From Arcuatula senhousia (Eukaryota; Mollusca; Bivalvia; Mytilida; Mytilidae), in contig OZ020304.1 of the NCBI GenBank assembly GCA_963971305.1, positions 77,934,355 through 77,998,354 on the forward strand: DNA of 64,000 nucleotides. Reading direction: 5' to 3'. This document shows positions 36,098 through 50,015 of the stretch, one piece after another; the first letter of the stretch is position 1, and each line of letters opens with the position of its first letter. Under the pieces are notes generated by a model. That model had not been told where the DNA came from and ran no database searches. It saw only the letters and a list, made by a program, of their open reading frames with translations. The position numbers were made by a program, and so were the translations under genes.

Positions 36098-36913
36098 TTT
36101 GTCTCGCCTGCGACGAATAGTCGCGGAAGGCGAGACATAGGTATTACTTTCCGGCGACGGCGGCGGCGACGGCGACGGCGGCGGCGGCGGCGTAAACTTT
36201 TTTGTAAGACTTTTGTGGACAATGAATTGCTTGAAAAGTATAATAGCTAGGCATCTGATATTTAGTATACAGACAGTTCAGGTTATGGTCTACGCAACTG
36301 TCACCATGCCGTTTGACCCTGACCCCATTTTCACGCTCCAGTGACTCTGTGAACTTAGGTCTTTTTTCAGGCTGTAAACTTTTTTGTAAGACTTTTGTGG
36401 ACGATGAATTGCTTAAAAAGTATAATAGCTAGGCATCTGATATTTAGTATACAGACAGTTTAGGTTATGGTCCATGCAACTGTCACCATGCCTTGTGACC
36501 CTGACCCCATTTTCACGCTCCAGTGACTCTGTGAACTTAGGTGTTTTTCAGGCCGAAAACTTATTGTAAGACTTTTATGGAAGATGAATTGCTTGAAAAG
36601 TATAATAGCTAGGCATCTGATATTGGGTAAACAGACAGTTGCAGTTATGGACAACGCAACTGTCACCATGCCATGTGACCATGACCCCATTTTTACGCTC
36701 CAGTGACTCTGTGAACTTAGGTCTTTTTTCAGACAGAAAACTTTTTGTAATACTTGTGTGGACAATGGATTGCTTGAATAGTATAATAACTAGGCATCTG
36801 TTATTAGGTATATTGACACTTTTTGTGTTTATATCAAGAAATGAAAGCTTAGGTAGTTGATTTTAGCGATGGTGCCGGCAGGCGAGACATACTTTTAGTG
36901 GCCACACTTGTTT
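36098..36913 (+). mobile_element. Helentron-like family E element with ~181-bp array
   Basis: It opens with a hairpin: GTCTCGCCTGCGAC, a five-base loop, then GTCGCGGAAGGCGAGAC. A CGG-rich run follows, then four units spaced 181-182 bp apart (landmarks at 36194, 36376, 36557 and 36738) with TATAATAGCTAGGCATCTGA. It ends GCCGGCAGGCGAGACATAC then ACACTTGTTTTTTG. The termini match 27370-28276 but the array sequence differs. Confidence 0.75.
36150..36192 (+). repeat. (CGG/CGA)n microsatellite inside family E element
   Basis: A GC-only run of CGG and CGA triplets follows the 5' hairpin. A shorter version is at 27412-27438 in the sister copy. It creates a false arginine-rich frame on the - strand. 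Confidence 0.85.
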
Positions 36914-39900
36914 TTTGTCCTAAGACCATTTTAGTAGTTACGTCTATACAGTGAATTTTGGTCAGTTAAAATGTCAATATATTCTATCCAATTTATCATC
37001 GAAATATCAAAAACAATAGCATTACTTGATAAACAAAAGATCAAAATATTTGTTTTGTTTTTAGTATTTTATTTATCTTCCTCCATCCATCTTCATTTAT
37101 CATGCGTCTCTATAGTTCACCACTGTCTCTCGTGTCATTTCACCGTGTCGACGTGGTTAGTCTTCCAAACATGGTCTTCCATTTGCGGTCATGTATGTAA
37201 ATGGAATGATAAACTAGTATAAATCTTGTGTATATAAATGTTAATGGTAAAGCAGAATAAATCTGTCAGGTCTCTGGTAGTTTATTGCTGTGTAGGACTT
37301 GTTTTCTAGGAGGTCTAAGTTGTTAATAAACCAAGGACTAACTTCATGAACATTGTCTCAGCATCTCAAATGGATTATTAATCAACATCTAGATGTGGTT
37401 AAGCAGAGGTCTGATGTACTTTTGTTATCCTCAACAATAGCATAGAAAAATTGAGAAGTTATCTTTACAGAAATTGTGTATTCTTTTGGTGGGAACTAGA
37501 ATATTTTTTTATTTTAGTACAAATGCCATTAAAACTTATTTTGGTTGAGTTTAAATAATTATTAGCAAGGTGGATGTCAGGCTACTATTTTCAAAAGTAA
37601 CCAGACTATTCACTTTACATAAAAGAAACCTTTTTGCTTGAGAAATATTACACTGATTTCTATAAATGTGGTTTACCAACGAAATATTAAATTGATCGAC
37701 TTACCATCCTTTTTGCAATGTTGGTGGGACAAAATTATTAACTGTAGTAATTTATAGGAACATTAAACATTTTGTAAATTGCTGAAAGTAACATGCCAAT
37801 TTTAGAATTTATTTGTGGAATATTTCCAATTCATTAAAGTAATATATGGTAACCTCTCAAAAAAGTTTACAACAAATGAAATTAAAACATATTAAATCAT
37901 CTGGGAAAAATGTTTATGTGCACTTTAAGTAGTATATTTATCTGTTGACATGGAAACTAAACTATTTACAGTCAGATGAAATGCCTGCACCTTGGTATAT
38001 AGGTATAGGTGTGACAATATACCTTCAGATTTTTATCATTTTAAAAGTTAATGAATGAAACCAAGTAGAATAATAATGAACTAAGACAGCATCAAGATAA
38101 AGTGAAGGGTTGGGTTGTATTGTTCTAACACAGGCAGGGAAACAATGGAAAACACATTCTTCTTGATGATTCTTAAAGATCTTCAAGATGCTTTGGTCCT
38201 TATGGACGTAATTTTGCTAAATAAAGTTTAAATGTCCTACCCAAGAATTTCCAGAAATGGTAAAACAAAGCAGGTTACAGATAAAATTCTGTAAACAATA
38301 AGTTTGGTTTAGATATCATTTTCAAGTCATGCAAAGTCATGGTCTGCTTTTCTTCACCTAAACCACAAATATTGATAGGATACATGTAATTAATATTAAT
38401 AACCAAATAAGGCAACAAGTATTTGTGTGAAAACTCGTGTTCTGACAATATAGTGTGGCTATGTATGGGGGTGTTATGGACATTTATATCCCTGGGTAAT
38501 GTTAGTTTATGGACTGCCATGTCAGGGCCAGATATACCGGTGGTCAGTCAGATGGTTTATTGTACCACAGAACATTAACTTGTGTATTGCTAATTAATAG
38601 CTGTCTTCCCATCTGGGGAAAGCTATATAGGCTTAATATAAAATGTTTTATGTCGGTCAATTATCCAATCTCCAATTCTATCTCAGTGTTAAATTTTTAT
38701 GGCTATTAAAATGCAAATCTAAAATTGTATGCAAGTGATAAAAAATTATTAAAGTGGCATAGAGAATTTAATAATGTTTAGAATTGGAAACCCATTTATA
38801 TTTTATAATAAAACTTTCAACCCTATTGAACAATGCTAAATCTAAAAATGACACTATCATTATAATAATATATTTATAAACTATTGAATGAACAGCAGCC
38901 GACCCTAACTTTATTGAAGATGACAATTTTTAAGTTTGATCAATATCAGTCTCTGTCTTGGTCAATTATCAGACCATTAGCTCTATCGGACCATTACAAG
39001 ACTAAGCTCCAGTGGACCATTATGAGACTTGTCATCTTAGTTTTATGGTACCGTAGATGACCATCTCAGAGATGTGAATCACCAATTGACCTGACCTTCC
39101 CTAAGTTTCATGCTCAGTTGTTTACTCTAACTTCTTTGGTGGTACTGTATGCTGAATGATTTCTATTTTATTATACTTTAGGGGGCTCTTTTATGGTTGT
39201 CTGATTGTCTGTTTCCTACAAACCAAATTTATGTGACATGTCACTACATTTTATGGTCCACCAATGAAAGTTGTACAGTCTTACATAGTTTCAGTTTGTC
39301 TGTTGGTTTGTCCATCACACTTCAGATTTGACCTATGTGTTTAACTGCTTGTTTATACTAAGATACCATTTATCTTTGCTTGTGTCAGTCACATTCTTGT
39401 AGATGCTCTTTGTCAAAGAATTTTTGGATAAAATTTCTACATAATAATTGATATTTTATACTTGGCAATTAATTCAGACCATGTTGTCACATTTTCATAA
39501 AAGTTATGTCCCTTTGACCAAACACTTGGCTCCATGACTGCTGTTCTTGTTGATTTGAGAATTGAGTCATACAGAAACCCAGTTATCAGACAGAAGTAGA
39601 TCTATGGAAGTTCTCTAATTTGTCTTGTTACTTATCTGGTGTGTCAATTCAATTCTCCCCAACTTAAAGGAGGTCTGGTTGACATGTCAATATCCAAATT
39701 AACATCACAATCAGTCTGACAAAATTACAATAGCCCAGATCCTAAGGGCTCTGAAAAGGTCCCACGTTAATTGCCCAAATATTTAACCTTTTCACAATGA
39801 AAAATGATGTTTGTCAGGTGAAAATTAAGACAGATATGAATTTCATAATGCTATGATAATAATTGTTGACTAACCACACTAAGGGAATGTGATATTCATG

Positions 39901-42460
39901 AGAAAGCAAGAGTTGTCATATGACAACAAGGTTTAATCACATGGCCAACCAAGTGGAAGAGAAGCGATCGTTATCTTAATGAAGCATTTTTTTACTAATT
40001 AAACTAATTTATTTTTGTAATTTGAACAACAGAAAATATTGACCCATGGAAGAGATATGACATTTCAGCTATTGATTATTAAAATTTTGACAGCATAAAA
40101 ATTTCGTAATTTTAAATGTCAAAATAAGCATGAAACGAAAATGATGAGTGAATTATATACAAACTATAGGTCACTGCCATTATATAATAACTGTGTACTA
40201 TAAAACAATGTAGTGATTGAATTTTAAAAAAAATATTAATAATCTTTTCTCATACCAGAATAAATATCTGCTAATATTTTCTAGTTGATTAAATCTTAAA
40301 TCTTTTGAAAAATTAATGAGATTATAAGTAGCACAACTAAGCAAGGGGGGTTTCCTTAATGACAATTTGTATGAATAAAGAAAAAAATTAAAAGAAGCTA
40401 GTATTACTTTTACAATAAAAAAAACATTTCAAATTCAGTCGAGTTCATGGAAGTTTCATAAGAGTCTAAGATGGCAATGGAGTTAGGTGTTAAAAATGTT
40501 CAAGACTGTAAATTTGCTTTCATTTAACTATTAGAAAATCTGCCACTATGGTTACAGGTAGAAAAATCATGACTCTAACTAATTTAAATAACATAAAGTT
40601 TTACAATAGTCAAATCTAGTACCAATCTGAAAATGATGAGGTTTTATGTATCAAACTTCGGTCTCTTAACTTAATGAGTATTAGAACTATTTTGTTGACT
40701 TCACCAGTCGTTTACCTATAAATATTTTAATTCACTGAAATCTAATCCTACTTTATATTTACTTCCAGGGTAGAGGGAATTAGAGTCCATTGGTCTCAGA
40801 GAATGGGAGAACATTCAACCCACTGAGCTCTCGGAACAAAACAAACGATTAACTAGTAACAAGGTATTCAGGACTGACTTCAGGGCATCGTGGAGAATAA
40901 CATGTCATTATATGTTTGACAACGACCGTGTAAGATAGAGTGTGGAGCGTTACGTCAGGGAAGGCTGTAAAGTTGTAGTAATCCTCGGTTAATGTGTATT
41001 GACTGTATATAAGTCGGGGATTATAACAGATACATGGCATTAGCCTAAATCTTCCAGTCAAATGTTATTGTTACTGTATTTAATTTGTTTTTAAGGTTTT
41101 GAGGGCACGTAAGAAGTTTTTCACAACAAACATTTTAATGCTGTGGTTCTTTACTGTTTTGTCTAGTCATTTTCAATGTAATATATGGTTGGTATTGTCA
41201 TTGCTGCTAGATTGTAAAAAAATAAAAGAGGGAATTTTTTAAAAGATTTCTCTAATAAAATAATGTCAAAGCTAAGTATTTGGTGTTGACATAGTCATTG
41301 TTTAGATAAGAAATAATGATAGTCTTTATCCTTGAAAAGTAAAAAAAGATAAATGTTTGCTGGGGACTTTAACTTGATCCAGAAAATTAATAAAACCTCC
41401 TTGCAAATCTCAGTTGACGATAATTCTTGCACATCTGGCTGACTTCTTACTCCTAGATTTACAAAGTATTAGCCTTGTCAATGTACCACCATAAAGTTGT
41501 GTCCCTGTAAGATATATTAACACTATTTTAAGCCATTAAGACAAATTGCAGTCATTTACTTTGATTTTGTTCACAATGAAAACTACCGTTTTGGAATGCA
41601 AAATATGCAAATTTAATAAGAGTGGAGTTTGCTACGAATTATAAATTGCAGTATTTATATAAAACTGTGACAGTAAATTACGTGAATGATAAGATAGAGT
41701 TTTCCTGGGACAATGGTGCGGAGTTGATTTATCGTAGCGATGAAATTACCTGTCTCTCTATGGTGGAAGATTACCTGTAGGCTTAATTTACTCCATCAAG
41801 TAGGCTGTTTGGATTGGGGTATTCAATGGAAAGGTTTCTCACACCACGGGAGCAAGATAACAGAAGAGTCCAATGATCCTCGTTGATCCGAGTTTCCTGG
41901 ATATGTTATATCAATCGTATGATTGTGATTCACATCAAAGTCTGGTATAATGGGTTTTATCGTTGTTTGTGCTGAATTTTATCGGTATGATGTTATGTTT
42001 TGTTAATCCATCTTCAGAACGATTATAGTTACCTCTCGTCTTTCGGTCACTATATCTTAGACTCGGAACAAAGACATAGGACTCACTTTTATATCATCCC
42101 TATCGTAATGTCTGCAAAGTTAAATGTAACACTCCAGTCACTCCAAGCAGTTCCTTTCTGAAAGTATAATTTGACCTAGGAAGTTCCTACAGGTAAAACT
42201 AAAAGACTTGAAAGAAGAAAAGAATCTTTTCCGACAACACTTATTCTTATCTTTTTATCTATATTCCTGCCAACCTTTAAGAAACAATTCTAAATATTAA
42301 GCCTTATTTTTGTACACCTATAAACTTTAAATTATGGTGATAATTTTGGATTTTTATAGAGTTTATAAATCTTTTGGGTCTAAATTAAGACAAATTTGTT
42401 TTGGAAAAATTTTGTTGTTCAATATGAATTCTTGCTGTATACTAGTGTTTAAGTTTGACC
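36914..42460. other. Gene-free AT-rich stretch
   Basis: I see no supportable exon. Near 38975-39035 the phrase GACCATTA recurs three times in a loosely repeated unit of about 30 bp. The rest looks like unique noncoding DNA. Confidence 0.5.
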
Positions 42461-43024
42461 TTAAGGGGGCTTGAGGGTCAAAATTTGAAATTATAGATTT
42501 TTCTGTAATTTGGCACATTTATAGTCCTTTGTATATGGATCAAAAATATGCAATAAAAAATGGGGATCACCGTTCATTTAAGCCCGCTATTAAGGTTTTC
42601 AAAATAGGCTATTTCCCATCTATTTAATATAGATTATATAGGAAAAATGATAATTAAAAGCTTAAAAATGACATAGAAAAAAATCTAAACAACAGAATTT
42701 CTTCAAATTTGAAAAGAATGTGCGTTTTAATGCATTCTTCAAATTGAAGCAATAAAAAAAGTGGGTCACCGTACAAATAAAAAAATGAAATTTGAAAAAC
42801 TGTTGGAATTTTGGCATTTTTCGCACAAAGTATAAAGAAAATGAGGATTTCAATGTAAAACATGGCATACAGAAAGAACTGAACAATGGAATTTCATCAA
42901 AAGCTCACAGAAGCTGTGTTGCTGAATGAAATCAGTGACGATACTACAGACATTGGGTGGGTTTACCGATACAATACCGCTGCCCAAAAAAGATGCGCAA
43001 ATTTAGACCCGCGAGCCTCCTTAA
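42461..43024. mobile_element. TTAA-flanked MITE, family T1 (second copy, inverted)
   Basis: Ends at 42461-42479 and 43006-43024 are inverted and match at 16 of 19 positions (TTAAGG.GGCT.G.GGGTC). The interior has GGGGATCACCGTTCATTTAA, the complement of the block in the copy at 5996-6551, so this copy is in the other orientation. Short frames inside are not coding. Confidence 0.7.
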
Positions 43025-43154
43025 TTGTATTTTAATGTTGTATTTGTAGTGATAGGAAGATTAAAGTTATCCCAGATTAACACAGTGACATATTTTCTGT
43101 GCTTCAGTTCTTTAATTTTTATCTAGGATAATACTGATTGAAGAGATAGTGAAA

Positions 43155-43235
43155 GAGCCAGTGGTGTTGTGGTTAACACTTCCGGCTACTAACAACAAGG
43201 TGGTTTGTTCTTCACCTGGGGTTAAAATTTCATGA
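43155..43235 (+). mobile_element. Possible tRNA-derived SINE remnant
   Basis: GCCAGTGGTGTTGTGGTTAA, CACTTCCGGCTAC and GGTGGTTTGTTCTTCACC are ordered like the A-box half, anticodon arm and B-box half of a tRNA-like SINE head, but the B box deviates from GGTTCRANNCC. I could not fold a proper tRNA, so it is not called a tRNA gene. Confidence 0.35.
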
Positions 43236-46200
43236 ACTCTCTCTTAACACCATTTGTGAGGAAAAGTTTCAAGAAACAATGATAGTCTTTTAGAAGAGCA
43301 AAAAAAACAGATGTATTGTGCATGATGAGAGCAACTTTCCATGCATGTTAAACACCCCTTTGTAGGGTTCGATATGATAAGGCTCAATAGAGCAGCTATT
43401 AAGAAAGCCATCTTTGGAAACTGCAAACTTGATAGGAAATTGTATAAACTTATGGGTTATTTCTCAAACTAGTATAGATAAAAGTTAGTGAATTTGTAGA
43501 ATTCAACTTTTTTGCTGTGTGATTTTTAAAAGTACATGTATCGGCTTGAATTAATTGATGCTGCGTAGTTCCCATGTTTAGATAAGTGAAAATTTTCCCC
43601 TTTTTTAACAACATAGTGTTTTAACAAGATATTCCTAAAGATAACATAGTTAACAAGTGGCTCATTAAGTGTAAACTATCACTCGGTGGTAAGATTTCCG
43701 TTAGAACATGACATACTTGGTAATAATGAGTACTTAGTAGAATGAATTCTCACTACATATATCCTTCCTGTGTTGTGTGGGTAGCCCTTGTTAAAATGTT
43801 CCTGGTCAATGTCTTTATATATGGTCTCTGTTGTGTATTTTTTCTGGCCTGATCTGACTTGGTTTCTACAGATATTGTTGAATTTGTTGCACAAATGCTA
43901 TATTCAAAAATTTTAAAAAATCAAGAAATATTAAGGTTATACTGGACTTTGTAATTTTTGTTCAGTGAAATTTACATATTTTCTGGTTCTGTTCACATAT
44001 TTCTCTTCTATAGAAAGATTATTGTTGTATTGTTCTGGTGGTCTCAAGGGGCAGATCAAAAAGGGGGGGGGAATGGTAGGATATATTTGGAATCATTGAA
44101 GCATGACAATGAGTGCCCCCCCCCCACCATTTTTCGAAATTTCTTAATCCTTCACTGGTCTCAGGTGAAATAAATGTTTGCTTTATTATTCTGTTCAATA
44201 ATAATATTTGATTAACAATTTCAGCATTGCACATTCTAAGTAGTTTTCAAGGAGCCTGTATTGAGAGTTGTTGAAGCCTAGACCTTGGTCGTGAGAATTT
44301 TCCTATGAAGTGTTGGGTCAACTATATTTGGTAGAAAGATACCTTCAGTTTTGTAGTGATCATGCATGTATGCCCCTGCAGTCATGGTCTGATGACTGTT
44401 GCACCACAAGGCAAGACATACTGGGTATCTCTGTTTTTACTGCTTTTACATTGTAAATGCTTCATTATTGAAACTAATGGAAATTTTTGTAAAATGATAT
44501 TTGCCAAGATTGTTTCTGAACATTTGTGGTCTTGATTCTTTTGAATGCCTGTCTGATGCCCTTTCTTCAATGTGTCTCCTGGACATTTATATCATAAATT
44601 CAATTCCATAGAAGTTCTATCTGAAAGATGCAAAGAATTCTTGTTTTAACATGATAAAAAATATTTTAAACTTTCAGAAATAGATTGGTTTGATTAATCA
44701 TAGAGAGAAATTTTTATTGAGTATATAATTATTGAAGGGGCAAAAGTTCAGAACAATTATTTGGGTATTTTTTGTATAGAGACATGGCAATGAAGTGCAA
44801 TTATGGATATTTCATCAATAAAGAGCTCCCTTGATGTGTACATTCATTAGTACAGATATATGTATCAACATGCATAGGAGGGGAGGAAAAGTTCAGTTCC
44901 TCTAAAAAGTAAATATTTATTTAGAAATAGAAAATTATAGGATTACCAATAACAGCAATTATAGCGTCAAATAACAATTAAAACCAAGCCACAAAATATA
45001 TCTTGACAATTGACGGAGTGTCAGAAAACATATTGTGTGACACAATGACCAACGGTCCGAGGGTATACTTCAAACACCCAGTCGCTTTGGATATTATCAT
45101 TGTAACTTTGATCGAGTGACGTCCCTCTCCATAACAATTAAAACAGGGTTCAACCAGCGGCTAGGATAACCTTGAAATGTTTTTTTAATATGATATCTGT
45201 ATTGATTGAAACCCTATTAAGACAAACCCATGATCTGAAGTATGTAATTGTTATAATTGTTATTTTACTAACATTAATTGCATTAGGTTTCCTATTAAGA
45301 GAGTCTGTAATCCCGTTCTAACAGAAGCTGACATTATACACATGCTTTAACTAATTGTTCTTCTCATTAACTTGATTGGTGTAGGCAGGTGGTCAGTGCA
45401 TCTAATGCTTCATTTTACTGGTATTTTATGCCCACTTTATTGCCACCGACTATTACTGTTACTTCCTACAATTATTTAGCTCTAAAGACCAATTATAATG
45501 GTCAATAACAATAATCAATAGCTTTATAGTTCATGTGAAAGTGCACTCACAAGTTTTGAAATAGTAGTAATATCAGACAATAATATTAAATATTCAAATT
45601 AAAATTCAGATTCTTTATTATATTCATAAACATGAAAACAAATTACATAATACAATGAACTGTTACAAAAGATAAATTAACTGCTAAATTAAAACAACAT
45701 AAGAAACATCTTGATGCAACAGAGCTGACTTTAAGATTAATCTATCTACAGTCCTGATATATCTTACTTAAATTGACTGTTTGTTGATGGTTTTAGTTTT
45801 AGGGTTAACTCTCTTAAACAGAATAAAGAGACAATCAAGCAGACTCATCAGAGATGCTTCAACCAAAAGTTGCATGGTCACAAGGTTAGAACTATGGAAA
45901 ACCTTGTAACAAAATAACTATTAAGCAGGATGCAAATATCATAAAACATTAGAGAAATATCCCAAATGTTCCTTCATTACTTATGGCAGTCATGTCTCTC
46001 CTGTTATGGTGATGTATGGTCAACCACACGACTCGCTGATCATACAAATACATTATTCATAGTCACTCAGGATGTTACAGGTTAAAGATAGTAGCTGTTT
46101 TCTGAAAATTAACATTACTGGGTATTAATAAACCACTTATGAATTACATGTAGTAGCTTAGTGATACAGATTTTACTGAAATGCTTTCCAAAAATGTATT

Positions 46201-47450
46201 TTCTTTTAGTACTTCATGTATATTTTGAACTCTGTTTGAGACATTCTAGAAATAAGGGGGAAAATGATGCCAAATTGCAATACAGGATGAAATGGAATAT
46301 TTCCATTCAGATTTCTTTAGGCAAAGATCCTGTTCGATAGTTAGTGCATGTTTCCTTGATTTACCTGACTGCAGATCTACCTGTTTTCTTACCTGCAGAT
46401 ATACCTGTCTTACCTACAGATGTGCCTATATCTTACCTGTCTGTTTCCCATGCTGCAGCTGTAATTGTTCAATTGATTTGATTGTATTTAATTGATTAGT
46501 CTTCATTTTGGATGTTCTTTTGTTGAACCCTATCTCTTGTGTGTCTGGGATTCTATTCTCAGTCGTTCCCAGGACCAGAATATTCCATTCAACTTATTTC
46601 TTATTCTTAAATTGGCAAATTAGATTTTATTGCCTCCCAATGCAACTGATAAAGTTCAGCATAGATGATTGGAGCTATCTTTGTTACCAAGTCAAATGCA
46701 TAGGAGTAAATTTGGAGTTTGGATATGTCCATGCATGTTGGATTGGTATGCGCTTGATCGTCGTATTCCACTGGTCTTGCTAACCTCTAATTTAGAGCAT
46801 ATCATTTGAAAAGTGATGTCAATGTTAAGATTCACGACTGTGATTTGTTGAGTTTGATCTGTCGTTTAACAGAATTGTGCTTCGTTTACTATATTGACAC
46901 TTTTTCTGCTGTCAGCTTTACTTTAAGTCTCTAATTTCAATCTTAATTATGTCCAACACATTCCTCTCTTTGTGTAGATACTTAATTTTCTAAAAGTTTA
47001 CCAATGTATCTGGTGTTTGTAACATCAGGAAGCAGATCACGTATAACCTGGTGGTGTCTGTTTTCAGGTAAAATCTCACCTGTAAACGTTATCGTTTTGC
47101 ACCTCAGACAGGAACCTCACAGACTACCTGCCAATTCTTGAGCTAAGGAAGCATATCATCAACATGTTTTATAGAGACCCTCAGTATGCTAACTTTCACC
47201 ACGGGTCAATAAAGAGGTCACCATTATATGATATTGGACTTGGATTGTCTGCCTTTTTATTGTAAAAACGTGCTTAACTCTTGGTCAATTGCCACAATTC
47301 TTGTTTCTAAAGTTTGATAGGGTTCTGGTGTATTTTATTACAATGTGCATAGCATTTTATTTATTTTCATGTGTGGGTACGCCAAACAAAGATACTGCAT
47401 ATTAAGGGCATATAATGAAAACAGTTGTGTTGCCGAATTCTGTTTAGCTG
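43236..47450. other. Gene-free AT-rich stretch
   Basis: No supportable genes. It contains a G9 run near 44063 and a C10 run near 44116, and a motif-dense part at 44950-45560 described in the findings. Short frames on both strands lack exon features. Confidence 0.5.
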
Positions 47451-47469
47451 TATTGTAACATACATTTTC

Positions 47470-48015
47470 GTTGTGCTATTTAGCTCGTTCGCTGGTCGTG
47501 TTTTCGCTGTGGACGTTTTGCTGTATCGTGTTTTCGTTATTGTACATTTTTTAAGTTTGTCTGTGTCGTGTTTTCGTTAAGTAAATTTTTGTAGGAGTTT
47601 TTTTTTTGTAGTTTAGTTGTGTTGTTTTTTCTTTGTGGTGCATTCTTCTGTAGTTTGTGCTGTGTCGTGTTTTCGTTGGGTACATTTTTCTGTAGTTTGG
47701 CTTGTTGTGTTTTCGTTGTGTCATTTTTGTACTTTGACTGTGTCTTTTTTTTTTGTAGTAGATTGGCTGTGATGTGCTCTTGTTATGTTATTTTGGCTGT
47801 GTCATGATATCTTTGTTATTTTGGCTGTGTCATGATATCTTTGTTATTTTGGCTGTGATGTGCTCTCGTTATGTTATTTTGGCTGTGTCATGATATCTTT
47901 GTTATTTTGGCTGTGTCATGATATCGTCGTGTTATTTTGGTTGTGTCATGATATCTGTATGTTATTTTAGCTGTGTCATGATATCGTTATGTTATTTTGG
48001 CTGTGTCATGTTTTT
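47470..48015 (+). repeat. 28-31 bp minisatellite
   Basis: From 47764 about nine units of GGCTGTGTCATGATATC plus a GTTATTTT spacer recur every 28-31 bp. Older diverged relatives with GTGTCGTGTTTTCGTT occupy 47470-47760. The strand is strikingly T/G-rich. Confidence 0.85.
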
Positions 48016-48019
48016 GCTG

Positions 48020-49285
48020 TTTTGTATATGCTCTTAAGTTTAAACTTATTTATCCTGGATAGGGAAACAAGTTTGATGCTTATGTCATGATGTGAACCCA
48101 TCTCCAGCTTGCTCTTTCGTCGCCCATTGAGCCTACTCTTGTCGAACTCTACAAGGGGGGTCTTAACGTGCATGGTGTATTGCCCTCTGAACTCAATTCC
48201 GTTGTGATAATTTGACTATGTCGATAAATGTAAGTTTTATCAAATACTACGGATGCTAAGCCCTACATGTATATACGACACTCACCCCTTTTTTACCAGC
48301 GACAAAATGTTTTATATCATATATTGACTGTTTTTCGTCTTTTGTCATCGTTTGTTCTTCCATTGGAAACGTTATAGCCTACCTCCTCTAAGACTGCTTA
48401 TTTTTATAGGAGGTTAATCGTTTTTTAATTGACCAGATAGATAATCTTTACAGGTGCTTTCAGTCCTTTTATCACGTGATCATAATGTTGTCATCTAAAA
48501 TCAAACCTAAGTTTAATATGAAATTGTTCCGTTTGATATCAGACAATAAAGCACTGAGGTTGTATAGTACACATGAAAGTGGTCTGGCTATGGCCTTCAT
48601 CAAAACTGACATGATAAATGCTCGTTATTTTAGAATGTACTTAAACCTTCTTGTAAATAAACAACACCAGTCATGATAAAAGACATTAACGGCAGTGAAT
48701 CTGATAGGGTGAATCTTTCTGAATGGTTTATGGTACCACCATCGCATAAGTACATGATAGATTTACTTTTTCACGATATTTAAAATTGATGTTACGTGAA
48801 TACTTCAGAAATACATAGTTTGCACAGACTGAGCTGCCTCGAATTTCAATTACTGAGTGTTTACTTTCTTAATATTAGGACATGGATTCCATAATGACCC
48901 ATTCATGTCTCTTCACACTTTGTCATACTTGTATCAGATCTTTATGCCTATCTCACTAGCATCCTCCGTCACAAGGATTCAGGTTTGTATTTGAGCGGAT
49001 AATAAGGTTTGCGGTATTGGGTCCCCCTTATTTCTTGTTTTTTTCTAATTATTCTTTGTTTATATCTTTAAGTTTCATCATGTTTTCCTGACAGCATAAA
49101 TTGAACTATAATCAATTGAAACTACTGAACTTAAGCATTTGTATTTAAAACACTTTTTTCTGTCTTCAACGCTAAAAAAATAACAAGACGTACTGAAATT
49201 AAATGTAAGGATTTTTTTCTGTCTTTATTCACCCATCTATCAGTAATTTTAAAGGGATTTTCTTATAACGTTAAACGCGAACCTT
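48020..49285. other. Gene-free stretch
   Basis: No repeat structure or supportable exon seen. A 66-codon open frame at 48476-48676 has no recognisable motif and no obvious splice sites. Confidence 0.45.
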
Positions 49286-49287
49286 AT

Positions 49288-50015
49288 TATACCCCACGCA
49301 ACGAAGTTGCGAAGGGTATAATGTTTTTGACTGGTCCGTCCGTCAGTCTGTGATCAAAGTTTGTAATCGCAACTCCTCTTAAACTACTGAACAGAATTTA
49401 ACGAAACTTGGTATGCAAGAAGAACACCATATGTAGTTGTGCATATTACCGGGAATTTTTGATTCGCAAATTTTTGTGGGAGTTATGGCCCTTTGGACTT
49501 AGAAATTTGCAGAAAATCATGATTACAGTTTGTAATCGCAACTCCTCTTAAACTACTGAACAGAATTTAACGAAACTTGGTATGCAAGAAGAACACCATA
49601 TGTAGTTGTGCATGTTACCGGGAATTTTCGATTCGCAAATTTTTGTGGGAGTTATGGCCCTTTGGACTTAGAAATTGCAGAAAATCATGATTACAGTTTG
49701 TAATCGCAACTCCTCTAAAACTACTGAACAGAATTTAACGAAACTTAGTATGCAAGAAGTACACGATATGTAGTTGTGCATATTACAAGGAATTTTTTAT
49801 CCCCAAATTTTTGTCGGAGTTATGGCTGCTCTTTGGATTAAGAAATTTGACATAACTTATGTTATGATATTCAAATACTTGCACATTCACTTTTACAATC
49901 ATTCAATATTATTGATTTCTGTAGCTTGATACTAATTCCTCAAGGATAACATTGATAGTCCATTAGCAGCACGCGTGGGGTATGTGAGCGTGCTCACTAA
50001 GGTTCTTTCATTGTA
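49288..50015 (+). mobile_element. Helentron-like family C element with ~168-bp x 3 array
   Basis: It opens with a hairpin: TTATACCCCACGCAACG, then TTGCGAAGGGTATAA. TAATGTTTTTGACTGGTCCG and (GTCC)n follow, then three units (TTGTAATCGC at 49361, 49530, 49698) with CGAAACTTGGTATGCAAGAA. It closes with the palindrome GTGAGCGTGCTCAC and TAAGGTTCTTTCATTG. It is the best-preserved copy of this family; a second is at 25385. Confidence 0.75.

Noticed and set aside
36034..36222. Arginine-rich open frame on the - strand
   Set aside because: It is a translation of the CGG/CGA microsatellite at the head of a family E element.
42654..42886. Phe-rich overlapping frames on the - strand
   Set aside because: They are AT-rich translations of the interior of a TTAA-flanked MITE.
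43155..43235. tRNA gene
   Set aside because: The B box is degenerate and the acceptor stem does not pair; at best a SINE remnant.
44060..44130. G-run and C-run as MITE ends
   Set aside because: Outside the homopolymers the flanks are not inverted repeats; the apparent pairing is low complexity only.
46292..46495. Cys-rich 67-codon frame, considered as a small secreted peptide
   Set aside because: The cysteines come from loosely repeated CTTACCTGC/CAGAT phrases; there is no signal peptide and no splice or polyadenylation context.
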